A DNA stretch of 64,000 nt from Micromonospora sp. MP36 (GCF_008119785.1 NZ_VSFA01000014.1:1-64000), one strand, 5' to 3'. Shown: positions 25,787 through 36,232, counted from the first letter of the stretch. Notes: generated by a model not told the origin, from the letters alone. Numbers and translations: made by a program.

Positions 25787-26659
25787 TTACGTCTTCTCCC
25801 TGTTCACACCAGCGGCGGTGGGCCCGGCGCCGGTGCCCGGCAGGACCCCACCCGGCCCCGAGCCACCCCGCGGCGGGACCGTGCCGGAGGCCGGGCCACC
25901 CCGGTCGACCAGCGGCAGCGAGCGTAGCGCGCGCTCCAGGTGCCACTGGAGGTGCGCCGCGACAAGACCGCTGCACTCCCGGCGTACGCCGGTCTCGGTC
26001 GCGTCGGCGTATGTCCAGTCGCCGGTGGTCAGCGCGGACATCAGCGCGATCGTGGCCGGGGCGGGGTGGGCGGCGCCGGGCGGCCGGCAGTCCGGGCAGA
26101 CCACTCCCCCGGCCGGTACGGAGAACGCCCGGTGCCGCCCCGGGGTGCCGCAGACGGCGCAGGCGGTCAGCGCCGGCGCCCAGCCGGCGAACGCCATCCC
26201 GCGCAGCAGGTAGGCGTCCAGCACCAGGGTGGTGGCGTGCTCGCCGGTGGCCAGCGAGCGCAGCGCGCCGAGGGTGAGCTGGAACAACCGCAGCGACGGC
26301 TCCCGCTCGATCGGGGTGAGCCGTTCCGCGGTCTCGGCGATCGCGCTGGCCGCCGTGTAGCGGGGGTAGTCGCCGAGGAACCGCTTGCCGTAGAGGTCGA
26401 TCCCCTCGACCTGGCTGATGGTGTGCAGCGAGCTGCCCTGGTTGCCCTTGGGGTCGCCGGCGAGCTGGAGGTCGACGTGCCCGAACGGCTCCAGCCGGGC
26501 GCCGAACCGGCTGGTGGTGCGCCGGACGCCCCGGGCCACCGCGCGCAGCCGGCCGTGCCGGCGGGTGAGCAGGGTGATGATCCGGTCGGATTCGCCCAGC
26601 TTCTGCACGCGCAGCACCACCGCGTCGTCGCGGTAGAGCTGTCGGCGGTACCCGGCCAT
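25787..26659 (-). CDS. recO: DNA repair protein RecO
   Basis: 290 residues, recombination mediator that loads RecA with RecR at gaps. N-terminal OB fold: RDDAVVLRVQKLGESDRIITLLTRRHGRLRAVARGVRR. Zinc site: CAVCG (around 180) and CPDC (around 205). The C-terminal 40 residues are Gly/Pro-rich and variable. ATG 26659. Immediately upstream of uppS, so both are probably one transcript. Confidence 0.95.
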   Translation of the reverse strand: MAGYRRQLYRDDAVVLRVQKLGESDRIITLLTRRHGRLRAVARGVRRTTSRFGARLEPFGHVDLQLAGDPKGNQGSSLHTISQVEGIDLYGKRFLGDYPRYTAASAIAETAERLTPIEREPSLRLFQLTLGALRSLATGEHATTLVLDAYLLRGMAFAGWAPALTACAVCGTPGRHRAFSVPAGGVVCPDCRPPGAAHPAPATIALMSALTTGDWTYADATETGVRRECSGLVAAHLQWHLERALRSLPLVDRGGPASGTVPPRGGSGPGGVLPGTGAGPTAAGVNREKT

Positions 26660-26761
26660 CGGGTCATTCTCCCTCGGGGTGCGATCTCAGGGTCGGTTCG
26701 GGGTGGATCGGCGGTCGAACCCGGATGTGCCGCCCCGGAGGTCGCCCGTAGCGTGCTGACC

Positions 26762-27535
26762 ATGGCTGTGCACCGGACCGTCGCCGCCGCCGCGGCGGCC
26801 TCCCTGATCCTCCTCTGCGGGTGTGACACCATCTCGTTCCGCCGGCTCGACTACGACAACACCGAGGCGGTGAAGATCACCCGGATCACCGTGGAACCGG
26901 GCGCGGGCAACGTCACCGTCCGCGCCGCCGGCTCCGCCGCACAGGTACGCATCAAGCGAACCGTCCGCTACCAGGGCGGGCAACCCGACACCCGGTACGA
27001 GATCAACGGCGACGAGCTGGTGCTGCGCACCGACTGCGGCCCCCGGTGCAGCATCTCCTGGGAGGTGTCCGCCCCCGAGGGCGTGGCGGTACGCGGCGAG
27101 ACCGACTCCGGGGACGTCGAGATGAGCCAGGTCGGCGCGGTCGAGTTCAAGCTCGGCTCGGGCAACGTCTCGGTCAGCGGGGCGCACGGCGACGTCCGCG
27201 CCGAGACCGGTTCCGGGAACATCGACGTGGTCGACGCGGCCGGCGCGGTGCGGCTGCGCGCCACTTCCGGCGACATCACGGCGCAGCGGCTCGCCGCCGG
27301 GGTGGACGCGGAGACGACCTCCGGCAATGTGACGGTGGAGCTGGCCACGCCGGCGTCGGCGCGGGTGCACGCCGGCAGCGGCGACGTCGAGCTGGCCGTG
27401 CCGGACGGCCGGTACCGGGTGCGGGGCAGCACCGGCTCCGGCGACCGGGATCTCGGCGTGACCGACGATCCCGCCGCCGCCCTGGTGCTGGACGTCAGCA
27501 CCGGCAGCGGCAACGTGACCATCACCCGCCGCTGA
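26762..27535 (+). CDS. DUF4097-like adhesin-fold lipoprotein
   Basis: 257 residues. Signal peptide ending LILLCGC, so a lipoprotein is likely. The rest consists of repeated short strands with the motif TGSGNV/TSGDI/SGDVE (at least seven units), the pattern of DUF4097 beta-helix proteins. TDCGPRCSISW supplies a Cys pair. Start ATG 26762. Such proteins are common on actinomycete surfaces; function unknown. Divergent from recO with about 100 bp between. Confidence 0.85.
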   Translation: MAVHRTVAAAAAASLILLCGCDTISFRRLDYDNTEAVKITRITVEPGAGNVTVRAAGSAAQVRIKRTVRYQGGQPDTRYEINGDELVLRTDCGPRCSISWEVSAPEGVAVRGETDSGDVEMSQVGAVEFKLGSGNVSVSGAHGDVRAETGSGNIDVVDAAGAVRLRATSGDITAQRLAAGVDAETTSGNVTVELATPASARVHAGSGDVELAVPDGRYRVRGSTGSGDRDLGVTDDPAAALVLDVSTGSGNVTITRR

Positions 27536-27645
27536 CCGCCGCGTCCACCCCACCCACTCGCCCTCCCCGGCAGCCGCGCTGATGCACCGGCCATTCCCCG
27601 GGCGATGGCCACTCATTCCGTGACTGAGTCCCCACAGGCGGCGGG

Positions 27646-28812
27646 TCAGCCGGTGCCGAGTTCGGTCCCGGCGCGGTCGTCGGCCCGTCGGGGCGCGGGA
27701 ACCCCGCGCGGGGCGCTACGGCGGGACGCGCCGGCCGCCGCCAGTTCGGTCTCCGCGCCGGCCGGCGCGGGGCTGGCCGGGACGGCGGCCGCCCGCTCGG
27801 CCAGGGTGGGCCGGGGCCGGCCGGGAAGCACCTCCGGCGTACGCCGGGCCGCCACGTCCTCGACCCACCCGACCAGCAGGGTGACCACGCCGACCAGCGC
27901 GAACACCAGCACCACCCGGATCGCCAGGCCGAGCGGGTCGCGCGGGGTCCAGCCGACCAGACCGACCAGCGGGGTGAGCGCCACCACGAACGGCATGTGC
28001 CACAGGTAGATGGTCAGCGCGCGACGGTTCAACAGGGTGACCGCCCGGCTCACCAGCGGGATGCGGTCGACCCAGCGCGCCTCGGTCGGGGCCCGGCCGA
28101 TCGCCACCAGGATGAAGGCCGCCGACCAGAGTGCGTTGCCGAGGTGGATGTCGTTCAGGTCGTAGCCACGTGGACCGGGGTGGGTGAAGATCCAGGTCAG
28201 GCCGGCGGCACCGAGGGCGAGCGCGGCGGGTACGAGGACCCGGTTGCGCATCCGGCGCAGCATGCCCTCGTGGTGGGCGAAGCCCAGCAGCCAGGCGCCG
28301 AAGTACAGGCCGAACTCGCGCAGCACCCCCGGCGCGTCCGGATAGACGCCCAACTCGATCAGCACGAGCAGCACGTACGGGGCGAGGAGGGTGGGCAGCG
28401 GCGCCCGGCGGAACAGCCACAGCGCGAGCGGCGAGACCAGCACGAACCACAGGTAGTCCCGGAGGTACCAGATGGGGCTCAGGGCCAGCCCGCCCCAGTA
28501 GTTGGCCGGTGGGTCACTGACCGGGAAGAGCCAGAGCAGCACCTTCGGGCTGAACGGCAGCCCGGTGAACAGCATGGCCGGCACGAACACCAGGGCGAGC
28601 ACCCAGAGCGACGGCAGCAGGCGACGCAGCCGGCGCGCCACGGCCGGCACACCGGTCCGGTCCAGCGAGGCGGCCATCAGCGAACCGGCGAGCGCGAACA
28701 TCACCGACATCGCCGGGAAGATCAGCGTCAGGGTCGCCGAGCCGATGACGTGGTAGACGACGACGCGCACGATGGCCAGGAAGCGGAGCAGGTCCAGGTA
28801 TCGGTTTCGCAT
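27646..28812 (-). CDS. Acyltransferase 3 family membrane protein
   Basis: 388 residues with about ten membrane helices. The first helix region, RYLDLLRFLAIVRVVVYHV, holds the Arg and His used in catalysis by this family. LTIYLWHMPF near the C-terminal membrane region is another hallmark. These enzymes move acyl groups onto extracellular sugars or glycans. The last 70 residues form a disordered Pro/Ala/Arg-rich cytoplasmic tail. ATG 28812. Single gene; acceptor unknown. Confidence 0.88.
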   Translation of the reverse strand: MRNRYLDLLRFLAIVRVVVYHVIGSATLTLIFPAMSVMFALAGSLMAASLDRTGVPAVARRLRRLLPSLWVLALVFVPAMLFTGLPFSPKVLLWLFPVSDPPANYWGGLALSPIWYLRDYLWFVLVSPLALWLFRRAPLPTLLAPYVLLVLIELGVYPDAPGVLREFGLYFGAWLLGFAHHEGMLRRMRNRVLVPAALALGAAGLTWIFTHPGPRGYDLNDIHLGNALWSAAFILVAIGRAPTEARWVDRIPLVSRAVTLLNRRALTIYLWHMPFVVALTPLVGLVGWTPRDPLGLAIRVVLVFALVGVVTLLVGWVEDVAARRTPEVLPGRPRPTLAERAAAVPASPAPAGAETELAAAGASRRSAPRGVPAPRRADDRAGTELGTG

Positions 28813-28971
28813 AACCCTGCATCTATGTCCGGGGGCTCGGGGATCAACCTCTCCCTACCCTCCGACCCGAGCGTGCGAAACCGCGAGGTGCCGGGGCCAA
28901 AAGTGAAACTTCCCATAAAGCCGACCGATCCGGACCAGCCGGTGAGGACCGGTCACCGGACCCCAAAAAAG

Positions 28972-29010
28972 CGCACCGGCGGTGCCGGAAAGCTCCGGCC
29001 CGCCGGTGCG
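28972..29010 (-). terminator. era operon intrinsic terminator with U-run
   Basis: Outer 11-bp stem (28972-28982 with 29000-29010) and inner 5-bp stem, followed on the minus strand by CTTTTTT from 28971 down. It is the most classical Rho-independent terminator in the window, 11 nt after era. Confidence 0.9.
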
Positions 29011-29020
29011 GGGGATTCGT

Positions 29021-29935
29021 TCAGAAACCGAGTTTGCGCAGCTGCTTCGGGTCGCGCTGCCAGTCCTTGGCGACCCGGACGTGCAGGTCCAGGTAGACCC
29101 GGGTGCCGAGCAGCTCCTCGATCTGCCGGCGCGCGGTGGTGCCGACCTCCTTGAGCCGGCTGCCCCGGTGACCGATCATGATCGCCTTCTGGCTGGGCCG
29201 CTCCACGTACACGTCGGCGTAGATCTTGGTGAGCTGTCCCTCCACGATCATCTCCTCCACCACCACGGCGATGGAGTGCGGCAGCTCGTCCCGTACGCCC
29301 TCCAGCGCCGCCTCGCGGATCAGCTCGGCGACCAGCACCTGCTCGGGGTCGTCGGTGAGCATGTCGTCCGGGTAGAGCTGCGGCGACTCGGGCAGGTAGC
29401 CGGTCATCACGTCGACCAGGGTGTCCACCTGGTGACCGGAGACCGCGCTCACCGGCACCACGTCGGCGAAGTCGGCCAGCTCGCTCACCGCGAGGAGCTG
29501 CTCGGCGAGCCGCCTGCGGTCCACCAGGTCGGTCTTGGTGACCACGGCCAGCACCGTCGCCTTGAGGCTGGCCAGCTCGCCGGTGATGAACCGGTCGCCC
29601 CGGCCGATCGGCTCGTTCGCCGGGATGCACAGGCCGATCACGTCGACCTCGCTCCAGGTCTCCCGGACCAGGTCGTTCAGCCGCTCGCCGAGCAGCGTAC
29701 GGGGACGGTGCAGGCCCGGGGTGTCGACCAGCACGAGCTGCGATTCCGGGCGGTGCAGCACGGCCCGGATGACGTGCCGGGTGGTCTGCGGCTTGTTCGA
29801 GGTGATCGCGATCTTGGTGCCGACGATCGCGTTGGTCAGCGTCGACTTGCCGGCGTTCGGCCGCCCGACGAAACAGGCGAAACCCGCCCGGTAGGGACGC
29901 GGCTCCTCCGGGTCCGGCACCGCGGTCGCACTCAC
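29021..29935 (-). CDS. era: GTPase Era, 16S rRNA maturation
   Basis: 304 residues. G1 GRPNAGKST, G2/switch region TTRH, G3 DTPGLH, G4 TKTD and G5 near VSAVSG. A C-terminal KH domain follows, with AIMIGHRGSRLKEVG. It binds the 3' end of 16S rRNA during 30S assembly. GTG start overlaps the TGA of a mini-ORF (GTGA) rather than the cdd-like stop, so translation may pass through the mini-ORF. Last gene of the phoH-ybeY-CBS-cdd-era operon. Confidence 0.97.
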   Translation of the reverse strand: MSATAVPDPEEPRPYRAGFACFVGRPNAGKSTLTNAIVGTKIAITSNKPQTTRHVIRAVLHRPESQLVLVDTPGLHRPRTLLGERLNDLVRETWSEVDVIGLCIPANEPIGRGDRFITGELASLKATVLAVVTKTDLVDRRRLAEQLLAVSELADFADVVPVSAVSGHQVDTLVDVMTGYLPESPQLYPDDMLTDDPEQVLVAELIREAALEGVRDELPHSIAVVVEEMIVEGQLTKIYADVYVERPSQKAIMIGHRGSRLKEVGTTARRQIEELLGTRVYLDLHVRVAKDWQRDPKQLRKLGF

Positions 29936-30006
29936 GCCACCGCTCCGCTTCGCTCCGCGCCGGCGTGCGGCTCCCAGGTGCTGTGCCGGATGGTTCGCTC
30001 GCTCAC
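29932..30006 (-). CDS. 24-residue mini-ORF (SERTIR type) between cdd-like gene and era
   Basis: GTG (30004-30006) overlaps the cdd-like stop as GTGA; TGA (29932-29934) overlaps the era GTG as GTGA. The peptide begins with SERTIR and contains AERSGAVA at the end. It shares the nucleotide block AGCGAGCGAACCATCCGGC and the GCGGAGCGAAGCG block with the mini-ORF at 12022-12111. Confidence 0.5.
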   Translation of the reverse strand: MSERTIRHSTWEPHAGAERSGAVA

Positions 30007-30389
30007 TCGACCACCGTGCCGAGGACGGTGCCGTCCGGGGCGGCCACGTGGATCGGCGCGTCGACGGAGAGGTCCCGGACCGCCGCGTGCCCGGCGCCGT
30101 CCAGCGTCGAGGCCTCGGTCACCACTACGGCGGCCTCCAGCCGGCTGGCGCCGGCGGCCACCGCCGAGGCGACCGCCAACTGGAGCGCGGTCAGGGTCAG
30201 CGACGGCAGGGCGACGCTGGCCGCCGCGTACGTCCGGCCGTCCTGGTCGCGAACCGCCGCGCCCTCCACGGCGCCCACCCGGCCGCGTGCGCCCCGGGCC
30301 AGGACGACCAGCTTGCCGTCCTCGGCGGTCAGCTCGGCCGGGTCGGACGGGGTGGGCCGGGCAGCCGGCACGACGGGTGACTCAGGCAT
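30003..30389 (-). CDS. Cytidine-deaminase-like protein lacking catalytic motifs
   Basis: 128 residues at the position of Rv2365c, between the CBS protein and era. It matches the size and helix/strand order of cytidine deaminase (GRVGAVEGAAVRDQDGRTYAAASV, then the helix LTLTALQLAVASAVAAGASRLE). The zinc/catalytic HAE or CAE motif and the PCxxC motif are absent. It is therefore probably a non-enzymatic deaminase fold kept for another role. ATG 30389 overlaps the end of the CBS gene by 8 nt. Confidence 0.75.
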   Translation of the reverse strand: MPESPVVPAARPTPSDPAELTAEDGKLVVLARGARGRVGAVEGAAVRDQDGRTYAAASVALPSLTLTALQLAVASAVAAGASRLEAAVVVTEASTLDGAGHAAVRDLSVDAPIHVAAPDGTVLGTVVE

Positions 30390-31767
30390 CGGCGGGTTGC
30401 CTCTCCTCGGAACGGTTGTGGTTGCCGCGGGGCTCGGCGTGGTCGCCACGCCCCCCGCTGTCGGACGCGTCGCTCGGCGCGACCCGGCGCACCAGCACGG
30501 TGTCGATCCGGTTGCGCCGCCCGGTGGTGCCCTCGGCGATCAGCCGGAGCCCGGCGACCTCGGCCTCGGCGCCCGGGATCGGCACCCGGCCGAGCGACTG
30601 GGCGAGCAGGCCGCCGACGGTCTCCACCTCGTCGGTGGGCAGCTCGGTGTCGAACAGCTCGCCCAGATTCTCCACCGGCAGCCGGGCGGTCACCCGCACG
30701 GCCCCGTCCGCCAGGTGCTCGACCGGCGGGCGTTCGACATCGTACTCGTCGGTGATCTCACCGACGATCTCCTCCAGGATGTCCTCGATGGTGACCAGAC
30801 CGCCGGTGCCGCCGTACTCGTCGACCACGATGACCAGGTGGTTGCGGGCCGCCTGCATCTCCGACAGCAGGTCGTCGACCGGCTTGGACTCCGGCACGAA
30901 CGTCGCCGGGCGCATCAGCTCGGCCACCGGCAGCTGCCGGGCCTCCGGGGCGCCCTGGATGCGCCGGATCAGGTCCTTGAGGTAGAGCACCCCGAGCACG
31001 TCGTCCACGCTCTCCCCGATCACCGGGATCCGGGAGAAGCCGGAGCGCAGGAAGAGCGCCAGCGCCTGGGCCAGCGTCTTGCTCTCCTCGATCCACACCA
31101 TCTCGGTGCGGGGCACCATCACCTCGCGGGCGATGGTGTCGCCGAGCGCGAAGACCGAGTGGATCATCTGGCGCTCGCCGTGTTCCACCACCCCGCGCTG
31201 CTCGGCGAGGTCGACCAGTTCGCGCAGCTCCACCTGGGTGGCGAACGGCCCCTCACGGAAGCCGCGCCCCGGGGTGACCGCGTTGCCGATCAGGATCAGC
31301 AGCGAGGCGAGCGGGTTGAGCGCCCGGCCCAGCCAGCGCACCAGCGGCGCGACCGCGCGGCCCACCGCGTAGGCGTGCTGCCGGCCGAGGGTGCGCGGCG
31401 CGACGCCGACCACCACGAAGCTGACCACGGTCATCGCCCCGGCGGTGACCAGGGCGGCCCGCCAGCCCGCGCCGAAGCTGTCCACCGCCACCAGCGCGAC
31501 CAGCGTGGTGGCGGTCAGCTCGGCCAGCAGTCGGACCAGCAGCAGCAGGTTGAGGTGGCGGACCACGTCACCCGCGACCGCCTGGAGGGTACGCGCCCCG
31601 CGTGCCCCGTCCCGGGCCAGCTCGGCCGCGCGAGCCGGGGAGACCGCGGCCAGCGCCGCCTCGGTCATGGCGATGAGGCCGGCGAGCACCACCAGCCCCG
31701 CCGCGACGAAGATGAGCTGGAGATCGGGCAGTCCCGCCGGAGCGCCGGCCGCCAGGGTGGTCATCAT
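30382..31767 (-). CDS. HlyC/CorC-family transporter-like protein (DUF21-CBS-CorC)
   Basis: 461 residues. An N-terminal DUF21 region with three to four membrane helices is followed by two CBS domains. The marker [19 protein letters not shown] precedes the first, and [25 protein letters not shown] and [28 protein letters not shown] follow. A CorC_HlyC domain ends it ([23 protein letters not shown]). Related proteins move or sense Mg2+ or other ions. ATG overlaps ybeY by 4 nt. Part of the conserved phoH-era operon. Confidence 0.92.
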   Translation of the reverse strand: MMTTLAAGAPAGLPDLQLIFVAAGLVVLAGLIAMTEAALAAVSPARAAELARDGARGARTLQAVAGDVVRHLNLLLLVRLLAELTATTLVALVAVDSFGAGWRAALVTAGAMTVVSFVVVGVAPRTLGRQHAYAVGRAVAPLVRWLGRALNPLASLLILIGNAVTPGRGFREGPFATQVELRELVDLAEQRGVVEHGERQMIHSVFALGDTIAREVMVPRTEMVWIEESKTLAQALALFLRSGFSRIPVIGESVDDVLGVLYLKDLIRRIQGAPEARQLPVAELMRPATFVPESKPVDDLLSEMQAARNHLVIVVDEYGGTGGLVTIEDILEEIVGEITDEYDVERPPVEHLADGAVRVTARLPVENLGELFDTELPTDEVETVGGLLAQSLGRVPIPGAEAEVAGLRLIAEGTTGRRNRIDTVLVRRVAPSDASDSGGRGDHAEPRGNHNRSEERQPADA

Positions 31768-32237
31768 TTCGACCGGGACGACCGCCAGCTCGCCAGCAGT
31801 CGGGCCTGGAGACCGAACATCTCCCGCTCCTCCTCCGGCTCGGCGTGGTCGTACCCGAGCAGGTGCAGCACACCGTGCACGGTGAGCAGGTGCAGCTCGT
31901 CGGCGGCCGAGTGGCCGGCGGTGGCGGCCTGCTTGGCGGCCACCTCCGGGCAGAGCACGATGTCGCCGAGCAGGGCCGGCTCGCCACCGGCCGGGCTGCT
32001 CTCCCCCGGACCGTGGTCGACGCTGCCCTCGTCCATGGGGAAGGCGAGCACGTCGGTCGGGCCGTCGCCGCCCATCCAGCGATGGTTCAGCTCGGACATG
32101 TAGTCGATGTCGACCAGCAGAATGGAGAGCTCGGCGAGCGGGTTGACCCCCATCTCGTCGAGGGCGTGCCGGGCGACGGCGAGCACGGCGTCGGTGTCGA
32201 CCTCGACACCGGACTCGTTAGCGATCTCGATGGACAA
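31764..32237 (-). CDS. ybeY: rRNA maturation RNase YbeY
   Basis: 157 residues. Zinc-binding [11 protein letters not shown] motif (about residues 120-130), and [11 protein letters not shown] before it. Metal-dependent endoribonuclease in 16S 3'-end maturation and ribosome quality control. The start appears to be TTG (32235-32237) with GAGGAAG upstream; an ATG is not available in a sensible position. 18 nt after phoH. Confidence 0.94.
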   Translation of the reverse strand: MSIEIANESGVEVDTDAVLAVARHALDEMGVNPLAELSILLVDIDYMSELNHRWMGGDGPTDVLAFPMDEGSVDHGPGESSPAGGEPALLGDIVLCPEVAAKQAATAGHSAADELHLLTVHGVLHLLGYDHAEPEEEREMFGLQARLLASWRSSRSK

Positions 32238-32255
32238 CTGTCTTCCTCTGGTGGA

Positions 32256-33314
<1,059 letters not shown>

Positions 33315-33452
33315 AGGTCGGGCCGTCGGGCCCTGCGCCACCTGCTCTCGATCTCGGCGCCGGGCCCTGCTGGCGCGGCGGTCGGACGTTACACCCATCG
33401 TATCGGGTCAACACCCGCCGCACCTCGCGCATTTCCGCCGGTAGGAGATCAA

Positions 33453-34823
33453 CTACTCGCGGAAGTCGTACCCGTCGAAGGTCTCCTGGTGGCGGGTGAA
33501 GCGGTAGGTCGCCCAGTGCATCCGGACCACCGCGCCCTGCTCGTCGCGGGTCAGCCGGAGCAGCTCGCCCACCTCCCGGCCGGCCACGGTCCGGAACACG
33601 TCCGGCCGGTCCGGCAGCGGCGCGAAGACCGCCGGTGGCTTGCCGGCCGGGTCGTCCGCGCCCCGGGCCCGCAGCGCCCCGTCGTGCCAGGAGAAGACGT
33701 ACTCGAAGCCCTCGCCCCACCAGCGGCCCAGCACCCCGCGCAGGTGCGCCGGGGCGGGCGGCCCGGGACGCCACGGCTCGATCTCCGCCGGGTCGTACTC
33801 GGCCGCGACGGCGAGCAACTGGTGGGCCAGCTCGAACACCGGCACGCCGGTGCCGGACGAGCCGAGCACGGCGCAGCCCATCGCGCCGGCCGTGCCGTCC
33901 CCGCCGCGCCGGCCGTAGACGGCGGCCAGGAAACCGGGCATGGCTCCGTCGTGCCCCACGTGCACCACCCGTTGCGGCTGCGGCACCAGGATCAGGCCGA
34001 GCCCGAAGCCAGCCCCCCACAGCGTCTCGTCGGTGGTGGTGAGCGGCCAGCGCATCTCGTCGAGGGTGGCCGGGGCGAGCACCGCGCCGGCCGGATCCAG
34101 CGCCGCCGGGTCGGCCAGAAAGGCGGCCCAGCGCGCCATGTCCGGCGCGGTGCTCCACAGCTGCGCCGCCGGGGCAACCGCGCCGAAGTCGGTGGGCGGT
34201 TCCGGGTGCGCCTCGTCGGAGTACGCGTCGACCAGGAACCCGGTCGCCGCCCGCTCGCCGGGCGTGGGGCCGGTGGCGGTCAGCCCGAGCGGGGCGAGCA
34301 CCCGCTCGGCGAGCACCTCGGCCCAGGTGCCGCCGCGCAGCCGGGCGACCAGCTCGCCGAGGAGCGCCATCCCGAGGTTGGAGTAGTGGTAGCGCCGGCC
34401 GGTCGGCAGCACCCGCTCCACCCGGGCCAGGTCCGCGATCAGCTCGCTGACGCCGGGCGCCAGCAGGCTGTCCCAGACGTCGCCGTGCGGCTCGCGTTGC
34501 AGGCCCGCGGTGTGCGACAGCAGCCGGCGTACGGTCAGCTCGCCGTGCGCCGGCAGGTCGAGGTGCCGCCCGATCGGGTCGTCCAGGTCCAGCAGCCCGT
34601 CGTCGCGGCACTGCATGACCAGCACGGCCGTGAAGGTCTTGGTGACCGAGCCGATCCGGAACACCGTCTCCGGGCCGAGCGGGCTGTCGTTGCCGGTCCC
34701 GCCCACCGTGCAGGTCCAGAGCGGCCGGTCCGCCCGGTGCAGGGCGGCCGAGACCGCCGGGATCCGGCCGTGCGCCTGCGCCTGCCGCACCATCCGGTCG
34801 AGCCGGTCATGCACCGTGATCAT
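33453..34823 (-). CDS. Serine hydrolase, beta-lactamase/class C type
   Basis: 456 residues. SxxK motif in RIGSVTKTF (nucleophile Ser), YSN in YHYSNLGMAL, and HDG as the third motif in HVGHDGAMPG. A C-terminal domain of about 110 residues (from HLRGVLGRWWGEGFEYVFSW) follows, as in D-aminopeptidase-like proteins. No signal peptide, so it is cytoplasmic; esterase or peptidase activity is more likely than antibiotic resistance. ATG 34823. Confidence 0.9.
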   Translation of the reverse strand: MITVHDRLDRMVRQAQAHGRIPAVSAALHRADRPLWTCTVGGTGNDSPLGPETVFRIGSVTKTFTAVLVMQCRDDGLLDLDDPIGRHLDLPAHGELTVRRLLSHTAGLQREPHGDVWDSLLAPGVSELIADLARVERVLPTGRRYHYSNLGMALLGELVARLRGGTWAEVLAERVLAPLGLTATGPTPGERAATGFLVDAYSDEAHPEPPTDFGAVAPAAQLWSTAPDMARWAAFLADPAALDPAGAVLAPATLDEMRWPLTTTDETLWGAGFGLGLILVPQPQRVVHVGHDGAMPGFLAAVYGRRGGDGTAGAMGCAVLGSSGTGVPVFELAHQLLAVAAEYDPAEIEPWRPGPPAPAHLRGVLGRWWGEGFEYVFSWHDGALRARGADDPAGKPPAVFAPLPDRPDVFRTVAGREVGELLRLTRDEQGAVVRMHWATYRFTRHQETFDGYDFRE

Positions 34824-34844
34824 GCAAGCAGTCTAGGGACGGCC

Positions 34845-35195
34845 TCAGCGGCAGAGCATCGGGCCGAGTGGCGCGCCGCCGAACACGTGCGCGTGCACGT
34901 GGAAGACCTCCTGACCGGCGTACGCCCCGGTGTTGAACATCAGCCGGAAGCCGTCGGCGAGCAGCCCCTCGTCCTCGGCCACCGTGGCGGCCGTGGCGAG
35001 CACCTCACCGGCCAGGCCTGGGTCACCCTGGGCCAGGGTGGCCACGTCCGCGTAGTGCTCCTTGGGGATGACCAGCACGTGCGTCGGGGCCTGGGGGTTG
35101 ATGTCCCGGAAGGCGAGGGTGGTGGCGGTCTCCCGCACGATGGTGGCCGGGATCTCCCCGGCGACGATCCGGCAGAACAGGCAGTCGGTTCCCAT
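34845..35195 (-). CDS. HIT family nucleotide-binding protein
   Basis: 116 residues of the HINT branch. CLFCRIVAGEIPA supplies a Cys pair. The DINPQAPTHVLVIPKEHYA strand-loop and the histidine triad VFHVHAHVFGG (about residues 97-107) follow. Hydrolyses nucleoside phosphoramidates such as AMP-lysine. ATG 35195. Confidence 0.94.
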   Translation of the reverse strand: MGTDCLFCRIVAGEIPATIVRETATTLAFRDINPQAPTHVLVIPKEHYADVATLAQGDPGLAGEVLATAATVAEDEGLLADGFRLMFNTGAYAGQEVFHVHAHVFGGAPLGPMLCR

Positions 35196-35206
35196 TCGGG
35201 CAGTGT

Positions 35207-35262
35207 AAGGAAGGGCCCCCCTGTTAACGCGTTCCGCACACGAAGGGCCCCTTGTTAACCGG
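35207..35262. repeat. Two tandem copies of a GAAGGGCCCC-TGTTAAC unit
   Basis: GAAGGGCCCCCCTGTTAACG (from 35211) and GAAGGGCCCCTTGTTAACC (from 35242) are repeated about 30 bp apart in the HIT/SDR intergenic space. Related AAGGGGCCCCTG units occur at 43967-44046. Confidence 0.7.
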
Positions 35263-35290
35263 CGGCAGGCCGTGCGGCAACATGACGCGC

Positions 35291-36052
35291 ATGACGGGAC
35301 GGGCGGTACTGGTGACGGGGGCCTCGCGCGGCATCGGGCGCGCGGTGGCGCGGGCGTTCGCGGCGGGCGGGGACCGGGTGGCGATCCACCACCGGGACTC
35401 GGCGGAGCTGGCCGAGCGGGTCCGCGTCGAGTTGCCCGGCGAGGGGCACGTGGTGGTCCGCGCCGACCTGACAGACCCGGAGGCCGTCCGGGCGATGGTC
35501 GACACGGCGGCGGAGCAGCTGGGCGGGTTGGACGTGCTGGTGAACAACGCAGGCGTGTACGGCCCTCGGGACCTGCCGCACCCGGTCTTCGGCAACACGT
35601 ACGAGCAGTGGCGCGAGCAGTGGCGGCTGGTGCTGGAGACCAACCTGACCGGGGCCGCCAACGTCACCTGGTGCGCCGCCCAGCACATGCGCAAGCGGGG
35701 CGGCCGGATCGTCAACGTCTCCTCCCGGGGCGCCTTCCGCGGCGAGCCGGAGCAGCCCGCGTACGGGGCGAGCAAGGCCGGGTTGAACGCGCTCGGTCAG
35801 TCGCTGGCGCTGGCCCTGGCCCCGTACGGCATCGCGGTGGCCACGGTGGCGCCCGGCTTCGTCGAGACGGACATGACCACCACGCACCTCAGCGGCGAGC
35901 GCGGCGACGCGATCCGGGCACAGAGCCCGTTCCGCCGGGTGGCCCGCCCGAAGGAGATCGCCGCCGCGGTGCACTGGCTGGCCAGCCCCGAGGCCGAGTG
36001 GGCCTCCGGCACCATCGTCGACCTCAACGGCGCCTCCTACCTGCGCAGCTGA
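35291..36052 (+). CDS. Short-chain dehydrogenase/reductase
   Basis: 253 residues from ATG 35291 (ATG 35282 is also possible and adds three). Cofactor loop TGASRGIGRA, NNAGVYG, catalytic Ser in IVNVSSRGAF, YGASKAG active site, and PGFVETDMT. The pattern is FabG-like, NAD(P)H-dependent. Substrate unknown. The SDR is followed by a bidirectional-looking palindrome. Confidence 0.9.
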   Translation: MTGRAVLVTGASRGIGRAVARAFAAGGDRVAIHHRDSAELAERVRVELPGEGHVVVRADLTDPEAVRAMVDTAAEQLGGLDVLVNNAGVYGPRDLPHPVFGNTYEQWREQWRLVLETNLTGAANVTWCAAQHMRKRGGRIVNVSSRGAFRGEPEQPAYGASKAGLNALGQSLALALAPYGIAVATVAPGFVETDMTTTHLSGERGDAIRAQSPFRRVARPKEIAAAVHWLASPEAEWASGTIVDLNGASYLRS

Positions 36053-36105
36053 CCCCGGCAGGCGCCCTCCCGAGCCGGCCCGCGCGACACTCCGTCGTCC
36101 CCTTT

Positions 36106-36167
36106 GCTCTGCAGCCATCCACGCAGCACCTACCGATGCCGCGGTGTTGCGTCCGTGGCTGCAGAGC
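36106..36167. terminator. Imperfect palindrome between the SDR and rsmE
   Basis: Arms of about 24 nt (36106-36129 and 36144-36167) pair with a few mismatches; GCTCTGCAGCCA is the perfect outer part. It lies between convergent genes, so it may terminate both. It is GC-poorer than neighbouring DNA and may be a dispersed repeat. Confidence 0.6.
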
Positions 36168-36232
36168 AGAGGCGGGGCGGGGTGTTCCGGTGGGTGCCGC
36201 GACACGCGCGGCGGCGGGGGGCGCCGCTCGGC

